Assembly: GCA_019635435.1 (NCBI GenBank)
Contig: JAHBZM010000001.1
Coordinates: 3,906,001 to 3,970,000, forward strand
Source of the DNA: Ramlibacter sp.
GTDB taxonomy: Bacteria > Pseudomonadota > Gammaproteobacteria > Burkholderiales > Burkholderiaceae_C
DNA: 64,000 bases
Direction: 5' to 3'
The notes under the pieces were generated by a model that was not told the DNA's origin, ran no database searches, and saw only the letters and a program-made list of their open reading frames with translations. This document shows positions 1 through 8,430 of the stretch, piece after piece. The number at the start of each line of letters is the position of its first letter. The stretch's first letter is position 1. Made by a program: the position numbers and the translations under genes.

Positions 1-413
1 AGGAACGACAGCCGGTAAGGCACCTTGTCGGGGTCCTGCGTGAAGTCCGACAGGCGCAGGTGGGTGCCCCGCAAAAACGCAATGTTTTGCGGCTGATCCA
101 CCGGGAACGGATAGGTTTCGATGCCCTGGCTCTTGGGCAGCGCCTTGTTGAGCTCCTTGAGCAGGGCCACGATCAGCGGCTGGGTCTTGGGCAGGATGCG
201 CATGCCGCCCAGCTCGGCCACCATGTTGGGAATGCCCGGCGGCACCACCGACAGCAGCCGCCCGCCGATGTGGTCCGAGCCCTCGATCAGCACGATCTTC
301 TTGCGCGGGTATCGGGCCTTGAGCCGCCAGGCGCTGTAGACGCCCGACACACCGCCGCCCACGATGGCGATGTCGCACTGCGAAGCCGTTGGGGATTTGT
401 TCTTGCCAGCCAT
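1..413 (-). CDS. FAD-dependent oxidoreductase, amine-oxidase type (N-terminal part only)
   Basis: Minus-strand gene starting at the ATG at 413 and running off the left edge, so only about 137 residues are seen. After a short polar leader comes a Rossmann dinucleotide fold (IAIVGGGVSGVYSAWRL), an acidic end to the second strand (VLIEGSDHIGGR) and the GGR motif followed by AELGGMRI. This arrangement is typical of flavin-containing amine oxidases and L-amino-acid oxidases. The substrate cannot be told without the C-terminal half. It is divergent from the acyltransferase gene at 602. VioA-type amino-acid oxidases share this fold, but this gene lies 35 kb from the VioB-like pair, so no link is claimed. 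Confidence 0.8.
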   Translation of the reverse strand, partial: MAGKNKSPTASQCDIAIVGGGVSGVYSAWRLKARYPRKKIVLIEGSDHIGGRLLSVVPPGIPNMVAELGGMRILPKTQPLIVALLKELNKALPKSQGIETYPFPVDQPQNIAFLRGTHLRLSDFTQDPDKVPYRLSF

Positions 414-601
414 GTTGCCTCCTTGTGAAAACCGGCTTTGATTATTCGGCGTGAGGGAGCAGAGCGCCATGGAGATATGTCACTGGAATTTGGGGCTCGG
501 GCGTGAAGCGCGGCAGCGTCAAGTAGACTCGTTCACCAGAAGCCGGTGACCCCATTCGAGGCCTGGCTGAGCGCCCCTGTTCCAGCCCCGAGACCTGTCA
601 G

Positions 602-2662
602 ATGAGTGGCCACTTTCCAGAATCCCCAGGCCCCGCCGCAGCGGGGCACCCCCGCTACCGCCGCGACATTGACGGTTTGCGGGCCATTGCGGTTCTGGCG
701 GTTGTGGGGTTTCATGCCTTCCCCTCGGTGTTCAGGGGCGGTTTCATCGGGGTCGACATCTTCTTTGTCATCTCCGGCTACCTCATTTCCCTGATCATTT
801 ACGGCAACCTGAATCGGGCTTCTTTCAGTTTCCGCGAGTTCTATGCGCGCCGGATCCTGCGCATCTTTCCAGCGCTGCTGGTTGTGATGGCCAGCTGCCT
901 CGTCTTCGGCTGGTTTGCATTGCTGGCAGACGAGTACCAGCAACTCGGCAAGCACATTGCGGGCGGCGCCACTTTCATTTCCAACTTCCTGCTGTGGAAC
1001 GAAAGCGGTTACTTCGACAATGCAGCCGAGACCAAGCCGCTGCTGCACCTGTGGAGCCTGGGTGTTGAAGAACAGTTCTATCTGTTCTGGCCGCTCGCCC
1101 TGTGGCTGGCATGGCGCCAAAGGCTGGGCCTGCTGGCGACCTCCATTGTTCTGGCCGCCCTGTCGTTCCTTATGAACCTTGCCACCATCCGCATCGACCC
1201 GGTGGCAACCTTTTATTCGCCGCAAACCCGCATCTGGGAACTTCTGTGTGGATCGATGCTCGCCTATTTCCACGCGGTCAAGGGCCGCGAGCCTTCGCTT
1301 GTGCCATCCGCTCAGGATCGTGCACGCCGCTTCAGCACCTCCCTGCTGGGTGGCCTGGGGCCTTTCACATCGGACACGTCGCGCTCTTTCATTGGCGCCG
1401 CTCTCCTGGCCGCGGGTTTCCTGGTGATTTCAAAGCGCTCGCCTTTTCCTGGCCTGGCCGCACTGCTGCCCGTGGTGGGCACCGTGTTGATGCTTTCGGC
1501 CGGCGAGCATGCCTGGTTGAATCGAAAGATTCTTTCGGGCAAGGTGCTGGTGTGGATCGGGCTGATCAGCTTCCCGTTGTATCTCTGGCATTGGCCCGCC
1601 TTGTCTTTTCTGCGGATCATTGACAGCGACACGCCGAGCCTGCCCGTGCGCATTGCCGCCGTCCTGGTGGCGCTCGCGCTGGCACAGCTGACGTACCAAT
1701 GGATTGAAAAACCCGTTCGGCATGCCAAAGGCCCGTCATCCCGCGTTCTGGTGTTGTGCCTCTTGATGGCTGTTGCCGGGCTGTCGGGCTACTTTGTCTA
1801 TCGCGACGGTGGCGTCGTGTCACGGCCCGCGGTCAAATCGTTCAAACAGAACCAGAACCAGCTTCTGCGAACTGCGGAAGTTGAGAATGCGTGCCTGGCC
1901 TATGTCGGGCTGGAGCGGCCGCGCTTTCCCTACTGCCGGTACACCCACGCCGGCGGCCGGAGGACCGTGGCGGTCATTGGCGACAGCCACGCCCACACCG
2001 CCTTTGAAGGAATCGCCGCCGCATTGACTGACGCTGGCGTGAACACCGTGCTCCTTGCCAACAGTGGCTGCCCGCCCTTCACGGGCGCGGAATACGGCGC
2101 GTCTGAAAGGGACAAGGAAATCTGCAAGCTGCAGATTGACCAGATCCTGCGCACGGTTGCAGACAAGGCCGACATCAGTGATGTGCTGATTTTTTCGCGC
2201 GGGCCGGCCTATACGACGGGCCAACGCACTCCGGGCAACAAAGGCAAGGCCATTGAGAAGCCATTGATTCCCCTGGCGGTGTTCGGCCCGTCTTTGCAAA
2301 GCACCGTGGACCTGCTGCAACACGCGGGCAAGTCGGTTGCCTACGTGACAGAAAACCCGGAACTGCTGGAGTCCCCCCGCTCCTGCCTGCCACGGCCGCT
2401 GCGGTGGGAGAAAAGAAGCTGCGATGTCAGCCTGGACCAGGTCATGAAGCGGCAACAGGCCTACCTGGCCATGCTGGGTCAACTCAAGAACGTCAAGGTC
2501 ATTCAGTCCCTGAACGGTTTTTGCCCCAACGGCACCTGCCAGGCGTTCGATGCAGACGGTAACCTGCTCTATGCAGACGACAACCATCTGTCGGTCGCCG
2601 GCAGCCGCTTCCAGGCCAATACCGTGCTGCGCGACACGCTGGATTCGATCAGGAAGCCGTAG
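602..2662 (+). CDS. Acyltransferase 3 / SGNH-hydrolase fusion, OafA/YrhL type
   Basis: 686 residues. The N-terminal ~380 residues are a multi-pass acyltransferase-3 domain, opening with RDIDGLRAIAVLAVVGFHAF (the catalytic His region) followed by GGFIGVDIFFVISGYLI and RRILRIFPALL. A periplasmic C-terminal SGNH-like domain carries VAVIGDSHAHTAF near residue 460 and a DDNHLS motif close to the end. Such proteins O-acetylate lipopolysaccharide, capsule or other surface glycans at the inner membrane. The ATG at 602 leaves an 18-residue polar leader before the conserved start. The antiporter gene follows after 2 bases, but the products have no obvious shared role. Confidence 0.9.
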   Translation: MSGHFPESPGPAAAGHPRYRRDIDGLRAIAVLAVVGFHAFPSVFRGGFIGVDIFFVISGYLISLIIYGNLNRASFSFREFYARRILRIFPALLVVMASCLVFGWFALLADEYQQLGKHIAGGATFISNFLLWNESGYFDNAAETKPLLHLWSLGVEEQFYLFWPLALWLAWRQRLGLLATSIVLAALSFLMNLATIRIDPVATFYSPQTRIWELLCGSMLAYFHAVKGREPSLVPSAQDRARRFSTSLLGGLGPFTSDTSRSFIGAALLAAGFLVISKRSPFPGLAALLPVVGTVLMLSAGEHAWLNRKILSGKVLVWIGLISFPLYLWHWPALSFLRIIDSDTPSLPVRIAAVLVALALAQLTYQWIEKPVRHAKGPSSRVLVLCLLMAVAGLSGYFVYRDGGVVSRPAVKSFKQNQNQLLRTAEVENACLAYVGLERPRFPYCRYTHAGGRRTVAVIGDSHAHTAFEGIAAALTDAGVNTVLLANSGCPPFTGAEYGASERDKEICKLQIDQILRTVADKADISDVLIFSRGPAYTTGQRTPGNKGKAIEKPLIPLAVFGPSLQSTVDLLQHAGKSVAYVTENPELLESPRSCLPRPLRWEKRSCDVSLDQVMKRQQAYLAMLGQLKNVKVIQSLNGFCPNGTCQAFDADGNLLYADDNHLSVAGSRFQANTVLRDTLDSIRKP

Positions 2663-2664
2663 CC

Positions 2665-3747
2665 ATGAAAACCTCCGCCTCCCAACCCCTCTGGACCCTG
2701 GCCGCGCCCGCCGCCGGCTGGCTGCTGCTGGCCGGCACGCTGCTGGGCCTGGGCGGCTGGTATGCCCTGCTGATGGCGGCCGGGCTGCTGGGCTGCGTGC
2801 AGGCCGCGGTGCACCACGCCGAGGTGGTGGCCCACCGCGTGGGCGAGCCCTATGGCACGCTGGTGCTGGCGGTGTCGGTCACCATCATCGAGGTGGCGCT
2901 GATCGTCTCGCTCATGCTCAGCGGCGGCGAGGCCACGGCCGCGCTGGCGCGCGACACCGTGTTTGCCGCCGTGATGATCATCCTCAACGGCATGATGGGC
3001 CTGTGCCTGCTGGTGGGCGCGCACCGGCATGGCGAGCAGACCTTTACCCAGTCGGGCGTGAGCGCATCGCTGGCCACGCTGGCCGCCATCGTCACTCTGA
3101 CGCTGGTGCTGCCCAACTTCACCTCCAGCCTGCCGGGCCCCGTCTACAGCCCGCCGCAGCTGGCCTTCATTGCCGTGGTGTCACTGGTGCTGTATGGCAC
3201 CTTCATCCTGGTGCAGACGGTGCGCCACCGCGGCTACTTCCTGCCGGCCGATGCCGATGTGCGCAAGGAGACCCACGCCACGCCGCCCAGCACCCGCGCG
3301 GCGCTGGCCAGCGGCGCGCTGCTGCTGGCCTCGCTGGTGGCCGTGGTGCTGCTGGGCAAGGCGCTGGCGCCGCTGATCGAGCGCGTGGTGGCGGCCCTGG
3401 GTGCGCCCGCGGCGCTGGTGGGCATCATCATTGCCGCCGTGGTGCTCATGCCCGAAGGCCTGGCCGCCGTGCGCGCCGCCCGCGCCAACCGGCTGCAGAC
3501 CAGCCTGAACCTGGCGCTGGGCTCGGCCCTGGCCAGCATCGGCCTGACCATCCCCACCGTGGCCATCGTCTCCCTGGCCACCGGCTGGACGCTGGCCCTG
3601 GGCATCGACACCAAATCCATCGTGCTGCTGGTGCTCTCGCTCATGGTGGCCACCCTCTCGCTGGGCACCGGCCGCACCACCGTGCTGCAGGGCGTGGTGC
3701 ACCTGGTGATTTTTGCGGTGTACCTGTTCACGACCATCGTGCCATGA
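2665..3747 (+). CDS. chaA: Calcium/proton (sodium/proton) antiporter, ChaA-like
   Basis: 360 residues with about eleven hydrophobic segments. Both CaCA alpha-repeats are visible: GEPYGTLVLAVSVTIIEVAL near residue 60, and VVLMPEGLAAVRAARANRLQ followed by LNLALGSALASIGLTIP near residues 260-300. The acidic residues in these repeats (E in IIEVAL, E in MPEGL) are the expected cation ligands. The protein exchanges cytosolic Ca2+ or Na+/K+ for protons across the inner membrane. The gene starts 2 bases after the acyltransferase stop. A 13-bp perfect inverted repeat downstream may end the transcript. Confidence 0.9.
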   Translation: MKTSASQPLWTLAAPAAGWLLLAGTLLGLGGWYALLMAAGLLGCVQAAVHHAEVVAHRVGEPYGTLVLAVSVTIIEVALIVSLMLSGGEATAALARDTVFAAVMIILNGMMGLCLLVGAHRHGEQTFTQSGVSASLATLAAIVTLTLVLPNFTSSLPGPVYSPPQLAFIAVVSLVLYGTFILVQTVRHRGYFLPADADVRKETHATPPSTRAALASGALLLASLVAVVLLGKALAPLIERVVAALGAPAALVGIIIAAVVLMPEGLAAVRAARANRLQTSLNLALGSALASIGLTIPTVAIVSLATGWTLALGIDTKSIVLLVLSLMVATLSLGTGRTTVLQGVVHLVIFAVYLFTTIVP

Positions 3748-3765
3748 TTTTGAGGGCGGTTTTGA

Positions 3766-3830
3766 ATAAAAAGTGGCTGGAGTCCAGGAGGGGCGGCCAC
3801 TATTTGCTATCCAATCTATAGCAAATAGTG
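3766..3830. repeat. Interspersed repeat, copy 1, with perfect hairpin
   Basis: Contains GGCTGGAGTCCAGGAGGGGC followed by GGCCAC and a TTGCTAT end. This order is shared, in either orientation, with copies near 22346, 43420 and 53898. Adjacent to it, CACTATTTGCTAT (3798-3810) and ATAGCAAATAGTG (3818-3830) form a perfect 13-bp inverted repeat with a 7-base loop, which could act as a terminator for chaA. The rest of 3831-3919 shows nothing else. Confidence 0.7.
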
Positions 3831-3919
3831 GAAGACGCGCTGTCGGCATCTGTTGCCGGTTTGGGATGCGGGTCACGCAACGTTCTTGAGAACGACTTCA
3901 AGAAACCCGGGATGGTTCA

Positions 3920-4210
3920 CTATTCTGAATCCACCGGGAACAGGATGAATCCTTCGTTTCGAAGAAGCCTCCATGGCGGAACTCCTTGAGTGATTTCTTC
4001 GACCTTCAACGTCATCGGTCTGCCCTCGATCATTTCTGCCGATCGGCCCGAAAATTTGCGTAGCGCCTTGGCCTTTGCAGCCGCAATCGCCTTTTCCTCA
4101 GACCAGGCAGCGACGTACTCATTACGATAGAACCCATACTCGACCTTAATTCCTTCTCGTTCCAAGAGAAAGGGTTCGCCTACGAGTTGCACGCAATAGA
4201 CCTGAATCAA
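3920..4210 (-). CDS. Small hypothetical protein, candidate immunity protein for the adjacent Rhs tip
   Basis: 96 residues, acidic to neutral, with no signal peptide or membrane segment. I recognise no family. The start codon overlaps the stop of the Rhs fragment in an ATGA arrangement, so the two are translationally coupled. Immunity genes normally sit directly after the toxin tip they neutralise, and the base composition is lower in GC than the flanking core genes, as for Rhs tips. The immunity role is inferred from position only. Confidence 0.6.
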   Translation of the reverse strand: MIQVYCVQLVGEPFLLEREGIKVEYGFYRNEYVAAWSEEKAIAAAKAKALRKFSGRSAEMIEGRPMTLKVEEITQGVPPWRLLRNEGFILFPVDSE

Positions 4211-5769
4211 TCCGGAACTCCGATACCGGTCAGATCCATAAGATCTTTTGGCAGAGACAGCGGGTTGAAAAGATCCATGCCCTCTGCGATGTACCCAAGA
4301 GTGCAGTCGTCACAGTCAACCTGCCCCGCGAGCGTTAGTGCAGTGGCCATGCTGTAGAAGATGTGCGATCCGCTTCTTGGGTTGGGGTGGTAGTGAGGTT
4401 TGCGACCTTCCGTGCTCCCAGTGGTCCTGTCAGGATGAACCGGATCCTTGATTGGCTTTTTCCCTCCACTGGCAGCCTTGGCAACCTTCTTAGCCATGCT
4501 TCGATTGGTTTCCAAGTCCTTGCCTTGCTTCGCAAGCCTCGCAGCCTCTTCCGGACTCACCTGTCGAATTTTCTTGATACCCGTCTTGCAGATTTTGACG
4601 AGCCAAACCAGCCCCTTGGTCGGTGCAAGGCCCTCCGGGTCAACGAGACTCAGCGGGTCTCCTTCAACATAACCAAACCGATTCCACCCGGCTGCCAACC
4701 CAATCGGATCATTCTGCGTGTACCTTCCCTGACTGGCAAGGTAGCTGCGCTGGTAGTTGTAGAAACTGCCCGCCTCGTCATCCGCGTACTGCCCCGGGAA
4801 CCGCAGGTTCATCTCGATGGCTGCCGTCGCCTTCAATAGAACTGGGACATTGGTGATAGCCGCCTTGGGGTTGGGCGTGGCTTTGAGCACCCCGGTCGGC
4901 TTGTTGTTGCCAAAGGCGCTGTAGGGCCACTGCCACACGGGCTTGTTGTCTTCATTGGTCACCAGCCGGGGCGTGCCCAGGTGGTTTGTGTGGATGGCGA
5001 AGAATTTGCCGTTTCTGAACATCCCTACCGGGATGGCTTGGCCATCCTCCGTGGGTAGCCAGATGTATTCCGTCCTGCCCTTGCCTGCTGCACTGCCGTT
5101 GTCGTATTCACCCAGCACAGCCCATTCGGGCAGGTGGCCGTCGGCGAAGGTGTAGCCGGTGCCAATGCTGGTATTGGCCTGGGCCTGGGCAAACAGCCAC
5201 TTGAAGTTGCTCTTGAGCCAGCTGATGAAGTCCTGGCCCAGCTCGGTTTCGTTGGGCAGGGTCTGCTCGGCCTCGGGCTCGCCCTTGAAGGTTCTTTGGC
5301 CCAGGGCGTTGTGCAGGTACCTGACCTTGGCGGCTTCGCCGTCCTTGACGATGCTGATCTTGCTCAGGCGGTTGGCGTTGTCGTACTCAAAGCCGCGCAG
5401 GCCGTCGCTGGTCAGGGCGCCGTTGGCATCCAGGCTGTAGGCGACGTTGCTGCTCACGGTGCTGACGGTCTTGGTGCCCTTGACCTTGGTGAGGGTCTGG
5501 GTGAAGCCCAGCAGCTTGTTGCTGGCGGGGTCCAGGCTCAGGGCCTGGGCGGTGGATTTGGAGAAGTCGCTGTCGTCAAAGTCGCCGTCCAGGTCGGTGT
5601 CGCTGGTGGTTTTGTCGATGGCGGTGAGGCGGTTGCGGCTGTCGTAGCCGATGGCCCAGCTCAAGGGGGTAGTCCGGCCTGCAGCGCCACTGTGGCAACC
5701 TCGAACATGCAGCCTCGCGACGCGGCACGATCTGCGGCGCGCTCGACTGGCGATGGTTGTCGGGCTCAT
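4207..5769 (-). pseudogene. Displaced Rhs C-terminal fragment (core end plus toxin tip)
   Basis: The frame is open for 520 codons, but Rhs homology only begins near 5690. The first ~28 residues (arginine/cysteine-rich) are unlike any Rhs protein. From about 5676 the fragment repeats the end of the Rhs core of the 8431-13470 gene, including YDSRNRLTAIDK, the DTDLDGDFDDSD segment and the core end QNDPIGLAAGWNRFGYVEGD. After DPEGL the sequence diverges into its own tip of about 130 residues, with a Lys/His-rich stretch (RKPHYHPNPRSGSHIFYS) that could be a nuclease centre; I do not recognise the tip family. It lacks one 21-residue repeat present in the full-length copy. It reads as an orphan rhs-CT module, expressed only if recombined onto a full-length core or translated from a local start. 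Confidence 0.75.
4695..5636 (-). repeat. Long direct repeat of the Rhs core, copy in the fragment
   Basis: Aligns without gaps to 8976-9917 at a constant offset of 4281 bases and is nearly identical. The two copies diverge at the tips past the DPIGL motif. This is a template for recombination that would swap toxin ends. Confidence 0.85.
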
Positions 5770-6028
5770 TGGCTGCGAGGGATTGTAGGCAAATTGGACT
5801 GTAGTCCCTGCTGGGTGGTCACTTTTAGCTATGAAAGTTGTAGCGGATAGAGCAATCGAATCCGCCCCTCAATTCCCGGACTCTCAATTCCCAGCCAGTT
5901 CCCGTGCGGATCACCATCAACATGGGCAAATAGCCTCAACTCACGAATACTCTGATTGCCATGAGTGGAAAGGCCGCCAGGAAAAGAATGGTGCCGACTC
6001 GTAACACAGACACATCGTTGATATGCCA

Positions 6029-6391
6029 CTAACCTGCGGACCCGTGGTCCTGCTTCGACTGAGCGGCGTCCGCTGGCTCTATGCACTCTAATCCCACCAA
6101 ATAAGGCCGCAGCGCGACATAGACCGGCAGGGTTATCAAGAAGGCGGCAAAGATTCCCCACCCCTGACTAGCATCGCGGTCCAGCCCGTGCGATTGCAGA
6201 ACAGCAGCGACGGACCAGTAGAGAAGCAGAGACGCCGGAGCCAAGAGCACAGATTCGATCAGATAGCTGCCTTTGCTGCGAACCCGCACTTGCGAGTTGC
6301 AAGAGGCACATCGGTAGGTCTTGACGATCGGCAGAACAAAGCGATGATGGCCGCACTTCGGACAGGTGAGATAGAAGGGTTTCTTGTCCAT
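6029..6391 (-). CDS. Hypothetical zinc-ribbon membrane protein
   Basis: 120 residues. The N-terminus carries two CxxC knuckles, CPKCGHHRF and CASCNSQV, separated by about 15 residues: a small zinc ribbon. Two hydrophobic segments follow (around residues 45-65 and 78-95) with a polar tail. I recognise no specific family; the layout is that of many short zinc-ribbon/membrane proteins in toxin islands. It may be an accessory or an immunity protein for a membrane-acting tip. The gap 5770-6028 holds no convincing gene. Confidence 0.55.
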   Translation of the reverse strand: MDKKPFYLTCPKCGHHRFVLPIVKTYRCASCNSQVRVRSKGSYLIESVLLAPASLLLYWSVAAVLQSHGLDRDASQGWGIFAAFLITLPVYVALRPYLVGLECIEPADAAQSKQDHGSAG

Positions 6392-6596
6392 AGTGCTACT
6401 CGCAAATCAGCTTGCAAACATCAGTTGTCGCCCAACGCCCCAGCAACTGACTGCCAATTTTGAACATGCACGGAATCGACCCCGTCGCAGCATCCGCAAG
6501 ACGTTCCCGTGTATTCATCCACAAAAGCCGGGGCCGCTCAGTCAGCAGCCAAGTGGGATTAGAGAAGGTCCTCTGTATGAGACACACCAATGCCCG

Positions 6597-6872
6597 CTAA
6601 CGGATGAGGAAGAAATACCAAGCAGGGTAAAGCGCTATCAGTGGAATGGCCAGAACCTGACCGAGCCGACAAAGCCTCTTTCCATGATCGTCGTACATTT
6701 CAGGTGAAAACGACCACCAGAAGAGCCAGCCAATAGATCGATCAGAATCCGATGCTTTGTCGTTCAAATGGGATCTCGCCTTCCAACCTAGACTGGTGTA
6801 TGAAAGACCAGATAGCACTGAAACCAACACCAGAGCAGCCAGAACAAGATCCCTTGTAGTCATTCTCATCAC
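6597..6872 (-). CDS. Hypothetical small membrane protein, candidate immunity protein of the second Rhs tip
   Basis: 91 residues with a hydrophobic N-terminal segment (LVLAALVLVSVLSGLSY) and another at the C-terminus (LAIPLIALYPAWYFFLI), separated by a polar loop. No family recognised. It begins only 6 bases after the stop of the second displaced Rhs tip and is on the same strand, the usual position for an immunity gene. The space 6392-6596 has short ORFs but none I can support. Confidence 0.5.
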   Translation of the reverse strand: MMRMTTRDLVLAALVLVSVLSGLSYTSLGWKARSHLNDKASDSDRSIGWLFWWSFSPEMYDDHGKRLCRLGQVLAIPLIALYPAWYFFLIR

Positions 6873-6878
6873 TCCACG

Positions 6879-7367
6879 TTACCGACGATCCGGGTTCCCC
6901 AAGTCCATGCTTGGCAGCGGCAATCTCGGTGAAGCAAATGCACCGACACGCACACAGATTTGACCATTGGTTTTCAATGAAAGGCTGAAGAAATTTCCCC
7001 CGAATCTCTTGGGCACTGGAGCCCCTGGTGGCTGCAAATTAAGACTTGGTTTTGGGCAAGTTTCAGGCGGCGGAGGGGGTTGACTGCAAAACTCGAATCC
7101 ACCGCCGAGCGTTGCTTCAAAACTGAACTCCGTCTCATCAGTGTGGGTTCCTCCTGTCGCGCACAGGATCCCAATGCAACCAAAGCCGGCAACCGTTGGC
7201 ATGGTGAAAGGCGGCGCGTTGGGATTCAAATTTGGAGTTATGAGGCGATGCGGTTTTGCTCCAGGAGCTACTTGCAAGCCAAACGAATCCATGATCGTCA
7301 GGGCATTGCTTTCCGCGTAGACGAATCTACTCAATCCCCCACGCAACCCAATCGGATCATTCTGCGT
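6879..7367 (-). pseudogene. Second displaced Rhs C-terminal tip, 5' truncated
   Basis: The first recognisable residues are QNDPIGLRGGLSRFVYAES, the end of an Rhs core, followed by a unique tip of about 135 residues with a proline-rich stretch (QPPPPPETCPKP) and several cysteines. Core identity stops abruptly at 7367, where the DNA switches to the ORF6N-type remnant on the opposite strand. The frame continues upstream to an ATG at 7460, but those residues are antisense to the ORF6N remnant and are not Rhs-like. The tip family is not recognised. Confidence 0.65.
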
Positions 7368-7814
7368 TTCAATCGGCAGGTCAACCGCAACCGCGAGCGT
7401 TTTCCCGAGGACTTCATGTTCCAGTTGAACGAGGAGGAGTTCGCCAACTTGAGGTTGCAATCTGCAACCTCAAGTTTGAAGGGCAGCCACGGCGGCAGGC
7501 GTTATGCGCCGCTGGCGTTCACCGAACACGGCGCCATCATGGCTTCGATGGTGCTGGGCAGCCTGCGCGCCACGGCTTTAAGTGTGTATGTGGTGCGCGC
7601 CTTTGTGGAGCTGCGCGGCATGCTGACCAGCAATCAGGCGCTGGCCAACAAGGTGCACACGCTGGAGCGCCATATTGCCGAGCTGGTCGATTCGTTGGCC
7701 CAGCTGCTGGCAGCTCCCCCGCCGCCGCCCAAGCGCTCTATCGGGTTCATCACGCCTGAGGACAAGCCAGCTCCCACGGCCAGCAAGGCCAGCAAGGTGA
7801 AGAAGACCCCGTAG
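7368..7814 (+). pseudogene. ORF6N/KilA-N-type domain protein, 5' truncated
   Basis: From 7368 the plus-strand frame reads NRNRERFPEDFMFQLNEEEF and then RRYAPLAFTEHGAIMASMVL and VYVVRAFVELRGML. These are the typical middle and end of ORF6N domain proteins, found in phage and mobile elements as DNA-binding regulators. A coiled segment follows (LERHIAELVDSLAQLLA), then a proline/lysine tail. The normal N-terminal third, including the first part of the ORF6N domain, is missing. The frame extends upstream to 7080 only because it is open antisense to the Rhs tip, so this looks like a dead fragment fused by recombination. Confidence 0.75.
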
Positions 7815-7840
7815 CGCGCAACCGTTCAGCGGCTAAAAAG

Positions 7841-7898
7841 AAGCCACCCGCAACCCCACAGCTTTAGCGGCTGGCAGGGGTGGCGGGTGGCTTTTTTG
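7841..7898 (+). terminator. Rho-independent terminator after the ORF6N remnant
   Basis: AGCCACCCGC at 7842-7851 pairs with GCGGGTGGCT at 7882-7891 and is followed by a run of six T. It is a strong stem with a T tract in the plus direction. Confidence 0.8.
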
Positions 7899-7954
7899 TT
7901 TAGATAAAGAAAGAAGCTGCCGCTGGCGCCTGTAGATATTGCGCAAACAGCTAC

Positions 7955-8410
7955 TTATTTTTCAGCACCATGCTGCATCAGCTTCGCTTCAAACGCAGCC
8001 ATCAGCACTTCAATTTGCTGGTCTTCTGTGGCACCAGATTCGATACTGCCACCGTCCCGGATGCCTTTTAGCAAGTAGTACTCTGTCTCCGAACGAATCA
8101 CCCCGCGCTTGAGGATTTGCAGGTATTTCTTCGAGTAGCGGCGTCTGACTTCGCTCAGGGTGAAGGTGCCTGCAGCTGCAAACCTTGCATCGGCAGCGGC
8201 AACCATCTCGGGTGTCCAGTTTGCGGTCTCTTCAACAATGTCGTTGATCGCCATTTGCAAACCCTTTTTCGCATTGGCTAGAGAAGCTTTTTCTATGTTT
8301 TCTAAAAACTGCGATGGCGGGCCCGGCGGGGTTGTCGGATATTTCGGCGTGTACCAATCAAAGTGGTGATCAAAAAATATCTTCAACAATTGATAGTCAT
8401 CATTAGTCAT
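7955..8410 (-). CDS. Candidate immunity protein of the full-length Rhs toxin
   Basis: 151 residues, hydrophilic, largely helical in appearance, no signal peptide. I recognise no named family. It starts 20 bases after the stop of the 1679-residue Rhs gene on the same strand, and its GC content is clearly lower than the core genome. Position and size fit a cytoplasmic immunity protein protecting against the Rhs tip. This is inference from context. Confidence 0.6.
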   Translation of the reverse strand: MTNDDYQLLKIFFDHHFDWYTPKYPTTPPGPPSQFLENIEKASLANAKKGLQMAINDIVEETANWTPEMVAAADARFAAAGTFTLSEVRRRYSKKYLQILKRGVIRSETEYYLLKGIRDGGSIESGATEDQQIEVLMAAFEAKLMQHGAEK

Positions 8411-8430
8411 TGGTTGCCTGCGGCTTCAGT

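Noticed and set aside
5134..5850. Long plus-strand frame opposite the Rhs fragment
   Set aside because: Same antisense shadow as in the full-length copy, present because the DNA is duplicated.
5829..6161. 110-codon minus-strand frame overlapping the zinc-ribbon protein
   Set aside because: Its first 130 bases overlap a better-supported gene and no motif is seen; perhaps a remnant.
6396..6590. 64-codon minus-strand ORF between two Rhs-associated small genes
   Set aside because: No motif, no clear ribosome-binding site, and composition does not favour coding.
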